Shown here one piece after another: positions 1-11,794 of a DNA stretch of 64,000 nt (its first letter is position 1; each line of letters starts with the position of its first letter). The notes beneath the pieces were generated by a model that did not search any database, was not told the origin of the DNA, and saw only the letters and a program-made list of their open reading frames with translations. The stretch is from Henckelia pumila (taxonomy: Eukaryota; Streptophyta; Magnoliopsida; Lamiales; Gesneriaceae), in the NCBI RefSeq assembly GCF_033568475.1, contig NC_133120.1:82622151-82686150 (forward strand), read 5' to 3'. The translations under genes and the position numbers were made by a program.

Positions 1-1466
1 TATTTTCTTTTTAATAGTGTCTATGTAATTAGTATCTTCTTTCGACCATTTTCACTTATAGTCCTGTTTAAGTTTTACCTGAAGAGGTTTTCTGATTTCT
101 GCAAGTTTCTTAATGTAATTTCCAGAATAATTTAATAATCCTAAAAATCTTCTTAATTGATATTTATCCTTGATTTCACTAGAAAAATCATGAATCTTCT
201 TAAGCATATGCGGTTGTAAACAATGTTTTCCATCTTCTATTTGTAATCCTAAATAATTTATTTTTGTTTTGAATAATTGTGCTTTCTTTTCAGAAAGTAT
301 AATTCCATCTTTATGACAAATATCTAATACTGTCATGAGATTTTTATAATGTTGATCTAGTGTTTTTGAATAAATTAATATGTCATCTATATAAACACAA
401 CAAAAATCTATATATGATTTAAAAGATTCATTCATATATCTTTGAAAGATACCTGGTGCTTGTTTAAGTCCGAAAGGTAATACAGTCCATTGATACTGTC
501 CTTTTGGACAACTGAATGCTGTAAGTAATTGTGTTTGTGGTTCTAGTTGAATTTGCCAGAATCCTGATTTACAATCTAAACTGGAAAAATATTTCATTTC
601 TCCTATATAAGATAGTAAATCATTCTTATTTGAGATATAATATCCATTCATAATTGTTGTTTTATTCATCTTTCGATAATCAATTACCATTCTTTTCTTA
701 TCAGTATCTTTCTTACTGACATAAAAAACTGGTGAAGAGTGTGAACTTTTACTAGGGATGATTATCTTAAGTTTTAATAATTCTTGAACTTCTTTTTCAA
801 ATATTTTTACATCATTCATGTTACATCTTCTTGGTGCTTCACGAATTGTGATATTAGGGTCTTTGAGTTTTATTGAAGCAATGAATTGTTTTTTTTTCTT
901 AATTTTGTCCTGAGGATTTCAGAACAAATATCATGAAATTTTCTCATGATTTCTTTTTCAGGATTAATCGTTAAAATATTTTCTATTTTTAGTTCTATTG
1001 GATTTGTATTCCGTTTATGAAAATTCTTTGTAAATCCTTCATTTCCTACGCGAAATGTTGTTCGTATTTTGGGAATGTAAATCATTGATGATCCTTTGTT
1101 TAAAGTTATGTGATCTTCAAATTGTGTAAAGGGAAGATATTCTCTTAAAAAGTTATTTCCTATTATAATGTCCATTCCTGATTCTATTTGATATATAATG
1201 GGTATTACAAATTTTGTTTTTTCTATTTTTATTTTTAATTTTTCTGCTACTGTATTAAGCATGATTATTGATTCATCTCCTATTCGAACTTTTAATCCTT
1301 TATCATATTTCTTCCAATAATGATTTGGAAGTATATGCTTGCTTCCTAAACACATACTTGTTCCTGTATCAACATAAGCATGTATATGATATGGTTTATG
1401 TTCTTTGATTTTAATTTTAATTTTTATATATATATTATTTGGATTGGTTTTGTTTTTATTATCCAT
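1..1466 (-). mobile_element. Endogenous pararetrovirus fragment, caulimovirus-like (protease + reverse transcriptase)
   Basis: Fossil of a caulimovirid. Reading leftwards, an aspartic protease domain (about 1466-870, with YVDTGTS and later IIGNNF) is followed by a reverse transcriptase (about 819-52, with DCKSGFWQ, FGLKQAP and the YIDDIL active site) and the start of the RT-RNase H connection (RRFLGLLNYSGNYI). Both domains closely resemble the CaMV ORF V protein from memory, including the FCCVYIDDIL context, so I place it with the Caulimovirus/Soymovirus side of the family. It is broken in at least one place and runs off the left edge of the window. No capsid or movement protein lies upstream; the sequence passes into MITE DNA by 1.6 kb. 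No LTRs, as expected for a pararetrovirus. Age cannot be estimated from one copy. Confidence 0.88.
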
Positions 1467-1603
1467 TCTCTCATTTTTTTTTTTAATTTTAAGAGATAAG
1501 GATAAAATTGGTATTTAGAAACAAAAGTTTCTCTCTGCAGGGAGTTGAAAGTAAGTTTTATTTATGTAGGGATTTATAAATAATTTATAAAGTGGTTTAG
1601 GGA

Positions 1604-2228
1604 GTGATTGGCAATTAACCCATAAATTATCATATCTAATCTTGATTTATTCTCCTCATATTATTTATCCATCTATTAACTATTAATTTTACATCAATTA
1701 AATCATTAATAATTTATCTTACATCAATCAAATCATTGAATTTAAACTACTGTATTACCCCTTATAAATAATATTATTTTATTTATTGTTAAAAAGACAA
1801 AATAGTAATTTATCATTTTAATATAAAATTTAATCAATAAAATCATATATATTATAATCAATCAATAAAATCTAATACTATATTAACTATCATTTCTTAT
1901 TTATTTTTTAATGCATTATATCACTTATTTATATATTCCCTCTGTCCTAATTATGTTGTTCACGTTTCCTTTTTTTTGTCCCAAATATATAGTCATATAC
2001 CATATTTAGTAATATTTTTTTACACTTTTTTACTAATATACCCCTATTAACTATACCTTGAAAATTGTGCAATTATTTTTTAATACATTAAATAGGGATA
2101 AAATAGGAAGACTATATAAAATTTACTTTTCCAATAACTTTTTCTTAATCTGTGTGAAAAATAAAAGAGTACAATATATATGAAACAGAGGGAGTATTAT
2201 TTATCTCATCCCTCGAACCAAACGGTAT
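1604..2228. repeat. AT-rich MITE, copy 1 (interrupted)
   Basis: A non-coding AT-rich element whose body (CATATTATTTATC.., ATCAATCAAATCATT, TATTACCCCT..AATAAT, ACTATCATTTCTTATTTATT) is repeated in the same order at about 11399-11775. The right end has CGAACCAAACGG, which corresponds to GTACCAAACTG in copy 2. It is split at 1936-2194 by a Stowaway-like element. The left end is approximate. The ends look like Tourist or hAT-type MITE ends, but the superfamily is not settled. Confidence 0.6.
1936..2194. mobile_element. Stowaway-like MITE (Tc1/mariner)
   Basis: The 259-bp element starts TTCCCTCTGTCC and ends ACAGAGGGAG. These are imperfect terminal inverted repeats matching the Stowaway CTCCCTCYGTCC consensus, and TA dinucleotides flank both sides (1934-1935 and 2195-2196). 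Its site is confirmed by the second copy of the host MITE, which has an uninterrupted TTATATATTATTTATCTCAT-like junction near 11.74 kb. It has no coding capacity. Confidence 0.85.
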
Positions 2229-2274
2229 CTAGAGAATATATATGTTAAGTTCTTAGTCAAAATTCTATCAATGT

Positions 2275-3230
2275 CTTGGGTTGTATTCGTTACAAAAAAT
2301 TATTGATTTTTTTAAAAAAATTACAGAATTTTGTGGAATTATAGATTTTTACGGACTTTTATAGAATCTTACGAACTCCTAAATATTTTTCCAACTTTTA
2401 GTTTTTTTACAGACATTTGTAAACATTTTTTAAAAGCCTATAAATTTTGTAATTTATGATTGTGATTTATAAAATTTATTATTATTTTGAATTAATAATT
2501 GAGTTTCAATAACTTCTATTTATATATATATATATATATATATTAAAATAATTATATTTCTGTAAAATATTTTTATCTATCAATATAAATAAATTTTCAC
2601 TTACTTATCGATTCGATTTACAAAAATCAATAAATAATACTAAATTCATTGCAATTAAACTGAAATAAAAAATAAATATTTAAAATATTTCTTTACTATA
2701 ACTCTGTAAAATTTTAACATGTTTAACTGAAGTAAAAATTTTGTAGAATCTCACATAATTTTGTTATTAAATTCTATTTTATTGTAAATTTGAAATATAA
2801 AAAAATATGTTTGTATAGAGATTATTTTTAATCTAAGTAGTATGAATGAGAATAGTGTTTGTATATAGTTTATTTTTAATAGAGATGAAAGTGTGTAGAC
2901 ATAAATTAAATGTTCACCCAAATTTTTAGTATGAACCATAGACAATTAATGACATTTTATTTTTGTACCTTATGTTTTAACTCTTGTACTTAATAGAATT
3001 TCATGGAGTCTTTAAAAATTTATTGACATTTTGAATATCTTTAGACTTTTGTAGAGTTTTAAAAGATCAAGTTGAATGTCACGTGACTTTTTAAAACTCT
3101 ATAAATGTTCATCTTGAATACCTCTAAAATTTTATGAAATATATAAAAGTTTAGATTGAATACCTTTAAACCTTTAAACTCTACAAAAATAATTAAAAGT
3201 CTAGAACCAATACAATTGATGATTGAAGTC
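2275..3230. repeat. Possible hAT-like non-autonomous element
   Basis: An AT-rich stretch with short internal repeats (variants of TTTTATAGAATCTTACG, ACTTTTGTAGAGTTTTAAAA, AACTCTATAAATG). It is roughly bounded by TTGTATTCGTTAC on the left and the inverse-looking GAACCAATACAA on the right. I see no convincing target-site duplication, so the element call is tentative. The open frames here are AT-rich and show no protein family. Confidence 0.35.
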
Positions 3231-3530
3231 ACAACCAGAAAAGAAAAAAACCACACACACAAGAGTGGCTGGACTTGGCTCAAAAAAAAAAAGAGTGGCT
3301 GGACCAGCTCGAAATGGGTGGGCTCGATTCTAAAGCCCAATCAACCAATGATTGGACAAGGCCCAGGACAGAAAATTAACACGTTTTTTGCTGCTCTTCC
3401 CGGTTGTTCGAAATGATTTACCATCGGACAGCTAGCCTCTGTCAAAACCCCTCCGAAAATTCCCGTTTCTCCGGAAGAACAAGAGAAGTGGGGGATCCAA
3501 TCTCACTCAAAACTCAAACCTCCGATTTCA

Positions 3531-5385
3531 ATGGGTGATCGGAATGATCAGAAAAGCACCAAAACCATCCCGCCGTACATGAAAGCCGTGTCGGGTTCCC
3601 TGGGGGGAATAGTGGAGGCATCCTGCTTGCAACCCATCGACGTCATCAAGACCCGGCTCCAGTTGGACCGCTCCGGTTCTTACAAAGGCATCCTCCATTG
3701 CGGGACCACCATCACGCGTAACGAAGGCTTGCGGGCCCTCTGGAAGGGATTGACGCCGTTTGCCACACATTTGACGCTCAAATACGCGCTGCGGATGGGT
3801 TCCAATGCGGTCCTTCAGTCTGCGTTTAAGGACTCTGAGACGGGGAATCTGAGCCATCATGGTCGAATTTTAGCTGGATTCGGTGCTGGTGTGCTTGAAG
3901 CTCTTGTTATTGTCACTCCCTTTGAGGTTCGCTTGTTGAATTTTTCTTTTCACTCGAATGATATTCTTTTTTCTCTCACGGGGATGTGGGTCACTAATAG
4001 TAATTGAAGTGCAGAAAGAAATGTCATTTTAGCTTAGTTGCTTTTTTAATAACTGCTAAGAATGAACTGCCTTTCAAATGGTGTCACGCTTACATCAGCT
4101 TCAAGGAGTTTCTGCCTGCTGTCGTAATGGGGATGTAAATAATTGGATTATGCATACAAACGCAACCTTTAGCTGGCTGTTGTTTCTTGATTACAAGTTT
4201 GTAGTTAAAAGATGAGATCACGTGTTTGCTTCTCATCCACTCTATCATGATCAAAAGTTGAGAGTAGTATGTGATTTACGTGTTTGATTTTATGTATTTA
4301 ATCCAACTCGAGCATAATCTTAACTGCTGCATCTGGCAGGAACATGAGTTCCATTAGTATGGCTTTGAACATGATATTGCATACAGACCACAAAACATAG
4401 TCACTGTTTCATAAAAACGTGCCGATGTCATTGATTTCAAGTCCTTCTGAGTTAATGTGGTTTAACAGATCAAAAGATACGGGCTGATGTCATTGATATC
4501 AACAATTAAGTTTCTATCCTGTTACAGTTTCTCAAAATATCATGGTTATTTTTCAAAAGCTTCTGTTTGCATCAGGCTTCTTTGCAAATTCCAGACCTGT
4601 CCTTGTTTGTTTTCGTGTTTTGTCTGTCTCGTTAACCATGAAGTTTGCGGTGCTTCAAATAGTGTCTGTATGGCTTTTTGATAAATAAGAATCTATTACA
4701 GTGGATGCAGTTGGTATAATTTCGCAACTCTGTCATAATGCATGTGGTACGAAGGCAATCCTCCTTCTCAAAATTGCTTCCTAGAAGCAATCGCCAAACA
4801 GTGCCTTGTTATTACTGCTATCAAAGTGAATGAAATTGATCGATGCAGGTGGTGAAAATAAGACTGCAGCAGCAGAGAGGCTTGAGTCCCGAGCTCCTCA
4901 AGTACAAGGGCCCTGTTAATTGTGCTCGTATGATCATTCGTGAAGAGGGCCTTCTTGGTCTGTGGGCAGGAGCCACCCCAACTATCATGCGTAATGGAAC
5001 AAACCAAGCTGCAATGTTTACAGCCAAGAATTCCTTTGATGGGATTTTGTGGAGAAAGCATGAAGGTGACGGGCAGGTGCTCCTGCCTTGGCAGTCTATG
5101 ATATCGGGATTTCTTGCAGGAACTGCTGGTCCAATCTGTACAGGTCCCTTTGATGTGGTAAAAACGAGGCTTATGGCTCAGAGTCGATCTGGAGGCGAGT
5201 TAAAGTATAGAGGCTTGTTTCATGCTATCAAAATAATATATGCAGAGGAAGGACTGCGTGCACTGTGGAGAGGATTATTGCCTCGGCTAATGAGAATCCC
5301 ACCCGGTCAGGCAATTGTGTGGGCCGTGGCTGATCAAGTAACTGGCATATATGAGAAGAGATACACGCATGATGCAACCTTGTAG
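3531..5385 (+). CDS. SFC1: Mitochondrial succinate/fumarate-type carrier (mSFC1-like)
   Basis: Two exons, 3531-3926 and 4849-5385, with a 922-bp GT-AG intron (phase 0) encode 310 residues; Arabidopsis mSFC1 has about the same length. The protein has three carrier repeats. Their signatures are PIDVIKTRLQ near residue 37, PFEVVKIRLQQQ spanning the splice junction near residue 130, and PFDVVKTRLM near residue 232. This is the six-helix inner mitochondrial membrane exchanger fold. In the family this carrier exchanges cytosolic succinate for mitochondrial fumarate and links lipid mobilisation and the glyoxylate cycle to the TCA cycle; the substrate here is inferred from similarity. The start ATG follows an in-frame-free leader, and ORF continuity plus MGDRNDQKSTK before the first helix support it. 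The 5' leader probably begins near 3370-3420. Confidence 0.93.
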
Positions 5386-6255
5386 CCCCAACCTTATTCT
5401 TTTTTGTGTTTCCTCTCTTCCTGAACGTTTTAATATCTTTAATTCATGGAGAAGCAGGAATTCTTGGCTGATCTATTGCTCAATCCCTTTGAAGTGGGGA
5501 TAAACCCTGATTGGCATCGTGCATTGGCGGAACATTTTCAGATCTTTTGCTTACCTTGTTGATTTTACAAGGTCATTAAACTGGTAAGAGGGCCAATTTT
5601 TCAGAAATCTTGTACTTGTTCAAGGTTCTTTTGTCTATTGTTGTGGTGGTGTTGACAAGAGAACCGGCTGTAGCTTCACGGCCTGCTTATGTTCGTCGAT
5701 GATCTCAACCTTTTTCCGGGGAGGGTTTTTCTTGTATCTGCTGATGAATTGTAGACCACCGTTTGCATCTGCAATTTGTAGCTGCAGATGCTCGGTTTGA
5801 TATTTGTTCATTGCATCAACATTAAAGCTTATTTGAAATTTTATTATCCCCTTTTTACACGAGATATTAAATGGTGGTGGGCAAAATTTTGTAGTTCGTG
5901 GCTGAAAACAAAACGATTATATCGAAATGTTACATTCTATTTTTACAAGCTCACAAAGAACGAATGTATTACAAATAAATTCATAAAAACTACAAATCAT
6001 TTGTAAAATAGTAATAATTTTCTTTTGAAAGGAAATATAGCAACAATGTCAATATCAAGAACACAGTAACAACATCCATCTACCTACTACGTCCACTTTA
6101 TTATAATTTAAGTTTCTTTCAGTACAATCACATGTAAAGAAATGTTTTTATTTTATTTTTCTTTTAAGAAAGCAAAAAATGTTTTAGGGCTGAATTTTTG
6201 TCCTAAACGACTAAATAAAATAAAGGATCATGCAGTAATCTTTTTGTTGGTTAAT
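5386..6255. other. 3' UTR of the carrier gene and intergenic DNA
   Basis: The first few hundred bases (to about 5800) keep the moderate GC and T-rich character of a 3' UTR. The rest is AT-rich with no convincing exon. A 72-codon open frame at 5788-6006 shows no recognisable family. Confidence 0.6.
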
Positions 6256-6376
6256 GCGTGGCCCGTGCTATACTACATCGGGTGATCTTCACCCGATGCA
6301 GTTGTGGGCCTGAGTATCCAATCATGGACAGATGATGCATCGGGTGAAGATCACCCAATGCATCATAGCATTTGCC
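6256..6376. repeat. 121-bp hairpin MITE
   Basis: Both ends carry the inverted segment GGGTGATCTTCACCCGATGCA, preceded by GCTAT..CAT. The element is almost all inverted repeat (arms about 40 bp) and each arm is itself partly palindromic. It is flanked by TTAAT on both sides (6251-6255 and 6377-6381), a likely 5-bp target-site duplication. It is non-coding. The superfamily is not recognised. Confidence 0.75.
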
Positions 6377-6381
6377 TTAAT

Positions 6382-8598
6382 ACGTCTCATATTCAGAATT
6401 ATCTAATTTGACAAAATAAAAAATAATTTAAAAAAAAAACCCTTTGGCAGTTGCCACAACGTAAAGTCACCAACAAACCCTTTTTTCCATGAAAACTGAC
6501 CCAAATTGAATCTTGGTCAATTGTTAACGATGCAATTTTTAGTTAATTATTATTTAGCTGACTTGCTAATTATTTTATTAATCTATACTATCTGATTGTT
6601 ATTAACAAAAATACGACTTATTGTTATAACAAATCTATTTTAATAAAATTTGAAAAATAACCTAATGATTTGTTAATAATTGTCAATATCTTAAAGATTT
6701 TTTAAAAAAAAATCAAGAAGTTTTTTTTAAAAAACATTTTATTACGTGAACAATATGGGCACACGAATGATCACGTGCGTGATATGCTATTTTATATTTA
6801 TTTCGATGCACTGATAGTAGTGGAAAGTGAAAAACTGTATTTAACATCATGTGAAAATAAAATCAAATAATATTAACCTCTTGTATGCAAATTAATGATC
6901 TATCAAAAATTTTATTTTCTAAAATCAGTTATAAAAGCTGTAAAACCAGTCTGGGATAAATATGTTTAATTTTTAAAAATAATTATAGGTTGTAGACTTG
7001 ATTTCAAAACTCAAATACATCGTATCCATTTCGTTAAAAATTAGAATGATAAATTTGAAATCCCTTATACATGAAAGCTTATTTAAATTAATACCTGATA
7101 AATTAATAATTTATCTAAAATAATATTTTGTCCAATCCCAACTTAAGTTCATTTATTAAATAAATAATTTTGATAAATTAATAAGATAACAATTTTTTGA
7201 AAAACCCATATATAAATATCTGGTTTTACCAATAGCATGAACTAATAATCCTCCAAAATTACAAAATATAATTAGGACAAGTTAGTATAATGTGATTCCA
7301 TTGTTCTTTATTTTTTTCTCGAAATTCAAATCTAGTTGAAATACGATTCTAATATAATTTTTCTCATTGCAATACTTTGGCCTCTGGTAATTGCGACAAG
7401 TTTTCTTTTTATCTATGAATGATTTCTTCCGGTAACTGATTTGAAAGATACTCTATCGTCATAAACTTCATCATCAACGGGATTTCAATCGTGCTAGCTG
7501 TGATTTTTCTTAACTTTGCACGTGAAAGCATCTATTTTGCCTGATAATAATTAATACTAGTTGTCGTGGCACATGCGATGCGTGTGTAAAACATGAAAAC
7601 GACGAAAATTAGATATTTAAAAGTATTATATCTTTAATTTAGAAATAATACAAAACAGAAATAAAATAAATTCAAAAAAATATATTGTAAATAGTGGATA
7701 GGAAATTCGGAGGATGGAGGTTGTTGGAAGTAGTGAGAAGTAGGAAAGAAATTGAGAGAGAGAGTGATGAGGGGTATAAAATGAATAAATTGGTGAAAAT
7801 TCATCGTGACATCAAAATCAGTTGGTATAGGGTGCTTAGACTTAATAATATAAAATAAGAGATGAAAATGTTTTTTTATTAAATAGTACGAAAAGTTCTA
7901 ACTAGTGCTACATCAATTTAATTATTATTATATATTAATATTCTTTAAATAATAAATTACTAATTTATCGATGGATTAATATCTCCATAAATTACTAAAA
8001 TTTTATGATCGCAAACATTATTAATTTATAAAAAAATTTAAAAAATTAAATAATTACATTTAAAAATAAAATTCAAATCCACATATCAAGCTATTCCAAT
8101 TGATTTGAAAAATCCATTAATTTAAACGTAAACATAAACAAACGTTCATACGTGGAATCGGGCGGTGAAGCCGAGTGTCGTGATGATTGGTGGAGCTGGT
8201 GTTAAGTAAAACCAGGAAACACGCTTTTACCAAATACCGAACAAATCCAGCTCAAGGTATTCCAGTCCACCTCCCCCACTAAAGACACGCTTTTATCGAA
8301 AAACAAAGCCCCCGCCAAAACCTTGTGAAGATACTTGGAACTAACATCGGCCCAGGGATTTGTACAATTGAAACAAAAATAGACATTGGTTTCTTATTCT
8401 CCAGTTTGCTTACCTTTACCGGAAATGAATCACATGCCAATTTGGAGACATGAAAAAGCAAATAGGAACTTCTCTTCTCGGCTAACTATCATCAAATTGT
8501 ACATCTCAATTTATCATTTCTGGCCCTAATTGGAGTTCATTTTTTATGTGACGCTTAAAAGGACTAAAATATTGGTTATTGATAACAATAATTATTTT
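6382..8598. other. AT-rich intergenic region
   Basis: No gene is supported. At about 7550-7600 there is a CACATGCGATGCGTGTG motif resembling the palindrome at 11811-11825, probably a remnant of the same repeat family. Around 8150-8470 composition rises to a more balanced GC and could be a decayed gene piece, but no reading frame gives a recognisable protein. Confidence 0.5.
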
Positions 8599-8828
8599 GG
8601 CTGCGTTTACTTAGTGAGATTAATTATATATAGATAAATAATACTAACGCAGTGTTTGGTACATGAGATTAGGTAGGTTTGTGTGTGATTTTTTATTTAA
8701 TCCATTGTTTGGTAGGATTTTTATTAAAACAAGTTAATCTAACCTAGAAATTGTTACGCCTTAAACGCATACAAATCTCGTGTTATGAGATTAATGTTTT
8801 TAATGCATTAACAAATCTCATATTATTA

Positions 8829-10357
8829 TGTTTTGATGATTACAAAACTCGGTTAATTGTTACTAACCATTTAAAGTGAGACTTTGCAGATTAGATCATA
8901 TTAACAATCAAATTCTTGGAAGTTACTTTGAAGTTGTAAAAGAAATGGACAAGGACAAGCCAATATTATAAAGCAGAAACTTGCAAAATTCACCGGGAAC
9001 TTTTCAGTCATCCAAATCAGATATCCAATAGTGAAAATCAAGATCAGGATGTTCTCAAGCTTCTCTCCAAATTTCATAGCAATCCAACGGCTGGATATGG
9101 AGATATGATTTTTTTAACAAAGCTGCACAGTACTTACTTCTGCAAGGAATGAACTATGAAGACTCAACTTCAGAAAATACCTGGGAATGCTTCGGTTATT
9201 AAAATCCGATCTCCACCGATCACATGGATTTCCATGATGTTTTAAAGTCTGTATCCAAATTTCAAATCAATCCAACGGCTGGATATGGAGTTATGATTTT
9301 TGCAAATATGTTGAACAGTAGCTATTTCTGCAAGGAGCTAACTGCTGAAGTATCGGATTCAGAAGACTACTGGAATCGATGGAGGCATCCAAATCCAATC
9401 TCCACCAATCACTATCAATATCGGGATGTTACAAAGATTGTGTGTTAATTTCAGGCCAATCCAACGGATGGATTGTGAGATTCGAATTTTTGAAAAGTAA
9501 TGCTCAGAACAAAAGCGAGAACGTGATTTTGCGACTTCCGAGATTTACTGGACGTGTTGATTCTTTCAAATTCAATCTCCACCGTTCATATTGAATATTG
9601 AGATGTTTTCAAGCGACTGTCCAAATTTGAGCTCAATCCAACGGTTAGATTGAGATATATGATTTTTCCACAAAATCTGCTCAGTGCTGGAAAAAGAAGG
9701 CAGCGGCGCCTACACTTTGTCTCTACTCCTTGGCTTCCCAATAAACGCTCCAAGCACACAAATTCAAATTCAAATCTTTGCCAACTATAAATAGAGGCTT
9801 GCCAAGACCATTTAAAGACATCCCAACTCATTTCTTCTCTCATTTGCAAGCAATATTCTCTCTACCAAAGTGCTCAATCAATATTTGAGAGTTATTTGTG
9901 AAAATAGTTTGTGAGTTGGTTGTGCTATTGTTGTAAACACTTAGTGTGAAGCCAAGTGTATTGTGAGATTGTTGTAAACACTTGAGTGTGAAGCCAAGTG
10001 TTTTTGTTGAGGCTATCCTTGGAGCCATTAAGGCCAAGTGTTCGAGTTGTATCGGCGCGGTGATCGTGTTGAGTTGTAAAGGCTATCCTTGGAGCCATCA
10101 AGGCCAAGTGTTCGAGTGCTAGTGGATCCTTGGTTAATCGTACTTAACCAAGAAGGGGAGACGTAGACGATTTATCATCGAACTTCCATAAACAATTCCT
10201 ATCTCTCTTTTACTGCTTTATTTACTTTACGCATTTATTTACCGCTTTATATTTGATTGCTTTACTAGTCTTCCGCTTGCGTTTAGTATAATCGCTTTAA
10301 ATTGCTAAAGTTGCCAAAGAACCTAATCCCCCCCCTCCCCCCCATTAGGTTCTAACA
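8829..10357 (+). mobile_element. Solo LTR, SIRE/Maximus-like Ty1/copia
   Basis: A 1.53-kb sequence starting TGTTTTGATGATTACAAA and ending with a C-rich run then ATTAGGTTCTAACA, the layout I know from SIRE-type copia LTRs. It has a TATA box (CTATAAATAGAGG, about 9785-9797) followed by a T- and C-rich leader. No internal gag-pol is adjacent, so it looks like a solo LTR left by recombination. A 5-bp target duplication is not visible, suggesting age or imprecise borders. Upstream of the TATA box it holds four tandem repeats (listed separately). Confidence 0.7.
9005..9700. repeat. Four diverged ~187-bp tandem repeats inside the LTR
   Basis: The marker CAATCCAACGG recurs at about 9080, 9268, 9457 and 9634, each time followed by a GGATATGGAGATATGATTT-like segment. 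Copies 2-4 are preceded by AATCTCCACC. The spacing is about 188, 189 and 177 bp. The copies have diverged and small open frames in them are incidental. They lie directly upstream of the LTR TATA box, where LTR enhancers usually sit. Confidence 0.75.
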
Positions 10358-11398
10358 GAAATGATAAAGTTGGTTTATGGTAGGTTAATTAAACCCTCCA
10401 CTCACCCTAGTATTATTTATCCTTGTTTATATCTTACACATAAATTTCATAATTACCCTTTCCCTCTAACCTAAAAATCATCCATCCAATAAAATATAAA
10501 TGGTATTTTTGGCAAAAAATTTTAAACCATTATTTAATCTTATTCCTAAAAATCAAATCAAACACAATATTATTTTCAACACAAATTACCAATCCTTATT
10601 TATCATGTTTTTTATCATTTTTTTAATAATCATTCAATAATCCTATCAATTGAACCAAACACTGCGTAAGTCTATTAAAGTAATTTTATAGGATGTTGAA
10701 TAATGATACATAAACAATAACATGTTTACTTTAATGAATCAATTTTGTGATTGATACTATGATTAAATGACAAGTTACAATTTTGTCTTTTTTGTATATT
10801 ATATAATCTTATTTTTAGTTTTTATTTGTAAAATTGGGATTGTGATTTTTATTGAATAATATAAATTATTATTAATCCACATGTAAATTATTTTAATTGA
10901 CCAAAATTATTGAATATAAATATTATTTATTTTTTAAAACAACAATTAATAAATTGAGTTAAATGTTTTTCCCATGAATAAGGATAAAATCTCATGAAAT
11001 GTATGAATCATATATTAAATTATTAGATTTTTTATTTTTATAATTTTTAAATGGACCTTTCGTATATTTAAATCAAATGAAATGTATTAATATATCTTAA
11101 AGTATGTGAAATTTATATCCATGTTATATAATTTTTTTAAATGAGATTTTCAATTTTCATAGATTATTTTTTTTGGAAAGTAAATTAAGGATATTAGTGT
11201 AAATTTTTTCAATTAGAAACATAATTATTATTTATCACACCATTTATTTGTGATAAATCATCAAGGTTTAAAGTTTAAATTATGTAACTATGGATGAGCT
11301 TTGTGAGTTAATACGAGCCTTAAAAAAGCAAGTAAACATGTGATTACAAAGGATTATTAATATAATCATATGTTTATCATAGCAAGTAAACACAACCT

Positions 11399-11775
11399 CT
11401 TCGTTTGATACCATTATTAATAATCTATGTATAAAATTATCCTGTCTAATCACTCGTTCTTCTCATCATATTATTTATCAATCTATTAATTATAATTTTT
11501 AATCAATCAAATCATTAATTATTTATCTTACATCAATCAAATCATTGAATTAAAATTACTATATTACCCCTAATAAATAATATTTTTTATTATTATAAAA
11601 TGATAATATGGTAATTTATAATTTTTATATAAAATTTAATCAATCAAATCAAATAAACTATATTCTATCAATCAAATCAAATCAAATATACACTATCATT
11701 TCTTATTTATTTTTTATTACATTACATTAATTATTTATATATTATTTATCTCATTACCCGTACCAAACTGAGCCT
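11399..11775. repeat. AT-rich MITE, copy 2 (uninterrupted)
   Basis: This is the second copy of the element at 1604-2228, in the same orientation, with the left end TCTTCGTTTGATACC and the right end GTACCAAACTGAGCC roughly inverse to each other. The region TTATTTATATATTATTTATC is intact here and gives the empty site for the Stowaway insertion in copy 1. It is non-coding. Confidence 0.65.
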
Positions 11776-11794
11776 TATGTCTTAGCAATCATTT

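Larger units (their letters stand above)
8648..10666. mobile_element. Tourist-like (PIF/Harbinger) MITE split by an LTR
   Basis: The perfect 13-bp terminal inverted repeat CGCAGTGTTTGGT / ACCAAACACTGCG is flanked by TAA on both sides (8645-8647 and 10667-10669). The 3-bp TAA duplication and GTGTTTGGT-type ends fit Tourist/PIF-Harbinger MITEs. The MITE itself is about 490 bp (8648-8828 plus 10358-10666), and the rest is an LTR inserted into it. It is non-coding. Confidence 0.8.
8599..11397. mobile_element. Outer TIR element carrying two nested insertions
   Basis: The left end GGCTGCGTTTACTT (8599-8612) is the inverse of the right end AAGTAAACACAACC (11384-11397), with weaker similarity continuing inwards (GTGAGATTAATTATA against GCTATGATAAACATATG). 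Between them lie about 50 bp, then the nested MITE 8648-10666, then about 730 bp of AT-rich non-coding DNA. No clear target duplication is seen at the outer ends, so the outermost level is inferred from the terminal repeats alone. Confidence 0.5.

Noticed and set aside
3059-3416. Opposing open frames of 93 and 86 codons upstream of the carrier gene
   Set aside because: Low-complexity, Phe/Lys-rich translations in repeat and promoter DNA; no homology recognised.
4487-4681. 64-codon frame in the carrier gene intron
   Set aside because: Intronic, no family pattern, and the flanking exons join cleanly across it.
8279-8461. Minus-strand frame of 60 codons in a GC-balanced patch
   Set aside because: No recognisable domain, no splice or promoter context; perhaps gene debris, not supportable as a gene.
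9224-10107. Cluster of small frames at 9.2-10.1 kb
   Set aside because: They lie entirely within the LTR and its tandem repeats and recur because the repeats recur.
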